Below, one piece after another: positions 62,809 to 64,000 of a DNA stretch of 64,000 nucleotides. The notes under the pieces are model-generated. The model had not been told where the DNA came from. It did not search any database and was given only the letters and a program-made list of their open reading frames with translations. Both the position numbers and the translations under genes were made by a program. The stretch's first letter is position 1; each line of letters starts with the position of its first letter. The stretch is from Sorangium sp051521495 (GTDB lineage Bacteria > Myxococcota_A > Polyangia > Polyangiales > Polyangiaceae), in the NCBI RefSeq assembly GCF_051521495.1, contig NZ_CP150355.1, positions 1 to 64,000 of the forward strand, given 5' to 3'.

Positions 62809-63588
62809 CTACAGGCTCAAGAGGTCGAGGATCACGGCGCGGGCGCGCTCCGCGAGGTCGGCCGCGCCGCCGTGGTCGCCGAGCGGCGGGCCGAACGCGA
62901 CGTGGGCGCTCGTCTCCCGGCGGCCGGAGAAGCGAAGGTAATGGGGGAGGAAGGTGTCGTCGCCCGCCCAGCAGAGCTCCGGGGCTTCATAGGTGATGGC
63001 CGCGGGCACGATGGGGACGCCCGCGATCCGGGCGACGCCGAAGATGCCTTTCCGGAAGGGGAGGACCTTCTCTCCGCGGGTGGTCGATCCCTCCGGGAAA
63101 TTCAGCACCGGGACCCCGTGGCGCAGGGCCCGTAGCGCGCTCCGGAGCACGCGCGCCCCGCTCTGCGGGCGCTGCCGATCGACGAGAAGCACGCCGAGAT
63201 CGCGCGCGCGATCGCCGATGACCGGCCAGCTGCCGATCTCCTGCTTCGCGATGGCGGTGCAGGGGGTGAGCGACGCGAGGAGGATCGGATCGAGGTAGCT
63301 GACGTGGTTGGCCACGATCACGAACGGCGACGCGGGGAGCGCGCCGGTCACGCGGACGCGCAGGGCGTGCAGCGCGCACAGATCGCGGGCGATCCCGTGG
63401 AGGAGGCGCGCCCTCTCGCGGTGGCGCGAGGCGGGCAGCGCGGGCAGCATGCTGGTCCGGAACACGGTGTCGAGCGCGAGCCCCATCACGCCGGAGACCC
63501 GGCTTGCGATGGAGAGCGCGTCGGTCCAGGACCTTTCGCCCGCGGCCGGCGCGCGGCGGCCGTGGTCGAGAGGAGCGATGGTCGTCAT
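62809..63588 (-). CDS. plsC: 1-acyl-sn-glycerol-3-phosphate acyltransferase (PlsC family)
   Basis: This 259 aa membrane-associated acyltransferase has the HX4D motif in NHVSYLDPILL (catalytic His and Asp). It also shows the FPEGSTTRGE substrate motif and a basic PFRKG segment. PlsC members add the second acyl chain to phosphatidic acid, but relatives acylate ornithine or other lipids. It lies between a GNAT gene (12-nt gap) and the agmatinase gene (8-nt gap). True PlsC versus OlsA-type function cannot be decided from sequence alone. Confidence 0.87.
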   Translation of the reverse strand: MTTIAPLDHGRRAPAAGERSWTDALSIASRVSGVMGLALDTVFRTSMLPALPASRHRERARLLHGIARDLCALHALRVRVTGALPASPFVIVANHVSYLDPILLASLTPCTAIAKQEIGSWPVIGDRARDLGVLLVDRQRPQSGARVLRSALRALRHGVPVLNFPEGSTTRGEKVLPFRKGIFGVARIAGVPIVPAAITYEAPELCWAGDDTFLPHYLRFSGRRETSAHVAFGPPLGDHGGAADLAERARAVILDLLSL

Positions 63589-63600
63589 GGTCTGTCGGCC

Positions 63601-64000
63601 TCAGGCCACCGCGGCGATACCGCCGCTCTCCGCCGCGCGCGGATCCTTCGCCTCGGCCGGGCGATCGACGAGCCCCACCTTCTCGAAGCGGGACCGGAGG
63701 GCCATGAACGCGTCGCGATCGATGCGCGAGATGATGCGCGGGTGCCCCGTCCCATAGAAATCGGGGCGGACCTCGATCTCCTTGGCGCCGAGCATGGCGT
63801 GGAGCGCCCGCGCGGCGTGGTTGTCCTCCTCGACGGTGAACCAGCACGACTCCGCCCATCCGAGGATCGACCCGACGAAGGCCCGGAGCAGCGTGTGCGT
63901 CGCGCGGGAGCCCTGGTACTCGGGCAGGACGGCGAGGGTCGTGCAGTAGACCTCCTTGCCCCGCGTGAAGGAAAGCAGGTAGCCCGCGGGCTTCCCCGCG
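63601..64000 (-). CDS. Partial GNAT-family N-acetyltransferase (5' end outside window)
   Basis: The gene runs off the window's right edge; the minus strand from 64000 gives the last about 132 codons. They show the GNAT acetyl-CoA motif region TLAVLPEYQGSRATHTLL, with the usual RGxGIG loop less regular, and FTVEEDNHAARALHAMLGAKE. The C-terminal region after HPRIISRIDR is less typical. The stop at 63601 lies 12 nt before the plsC start. It is the first known gene of the operon, but its full N-terminus and start are not visible, so function is not assigned. Confidence 0.75.
   Translation of the reverse strand, partial: AGKPAGYLLSFTRGKEVYCTTLAVLPEYQGSRATHTLLRAFVGSILGWAESCWFTVEEDNHAARALHAMLGAKEIEVRPDFYGTGHPRIISRIDRDAFMALRSRFEKVGLVDRPAEAKDPRAAESGGIAAVA

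Overview
The window looks like a chromosome segment of a myxobacterium of the Sorangium/Polyangiales type. GC is very high (above 70% by eye), third codon positions are almost all G or C, and the content is typical: four eukaryotic-type Ser/Thr kinases (STKs), many Ala/Pro-rich linkers, lipoproteins without assignable function, sigma-54, and a eukaryote-like bifunctional PFK-2/FBPase-2. Base 1 is the first base of dnaA, so the sequence was probably linearised at the replication initiator. Any oriC upstream of dnaA is not visible, and I found no DnaA-box cluster inside the window.

Layout. 1-8.3 kb: dnaA faces a minus-strand block grpE > dnaK > multidomain kinase. 8.5-12.2 kb: argD coupled to a P1B-type ATPase-like protein that has lost its catalytic residues. 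12.2-15 kb: fur, a lipoprotein and an extensin-like peptidase. 15-21.5 kb: hrcA, an RluA-type pseudouridine synthase, a response regulator, a tandem repeat and a large GT39-type glycosyltransferase. 21.7-25.8 kb: tetrapyrrole genes (fused cobA-hemD, then hemB) around a small GYF-domain protein. 25.8-31 kb: a heterodimeric ABC exporter and a KOW-domain protein. 31-36.4 kb: zinc-ribbon protein, second kinase, HAD phosphatase, RlmI-like methyltransferase. 36.6-44.7 kb: outer-membrane protein, lnt, HU, ybeY, transaldolase, secA, tRNA-Leu(UAG). 45-50.6 kb: receiver protein, Crp/Fnr regulator, rpoN and two unknown genes. 50.6-57 kb: PFKFB-like enzyme with pgeF, third kinase, class A PBP. 57-64 kb: glycine-rich membrane protein, fourth kinase with a TPR partner, M14 carboxypeptidase, and an operon GNAT > plsC > agmatinase cut by the window edge.

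How the genes fit together. Most of the window is housekeeping: replication initiation, chaperones and their repressor HrcA, haem/sirohaem synthesis, secretion, envelope assembly (Lnt, class A PBP, PgeF, PlsC) and ribosome maturation (YbeY, RluA, RlmI). Around these sit signalling modules, with kinases next to chaperones, to the PBP and to a TPR protein. The strongest candidates for undescribed biology are the pseudo-P1B-ATPase with a TRASH-like Cys motif and the bacterial PFKFB homologue in an apparent operon with a peptidoglycan-editing enzyme. Weaker candidates are a kinase carrying a degenerate cyclase-like domain, and a structured convergent spacer at 57.0-57.14 kb. All functional statements come from motif reading; no database search was run.
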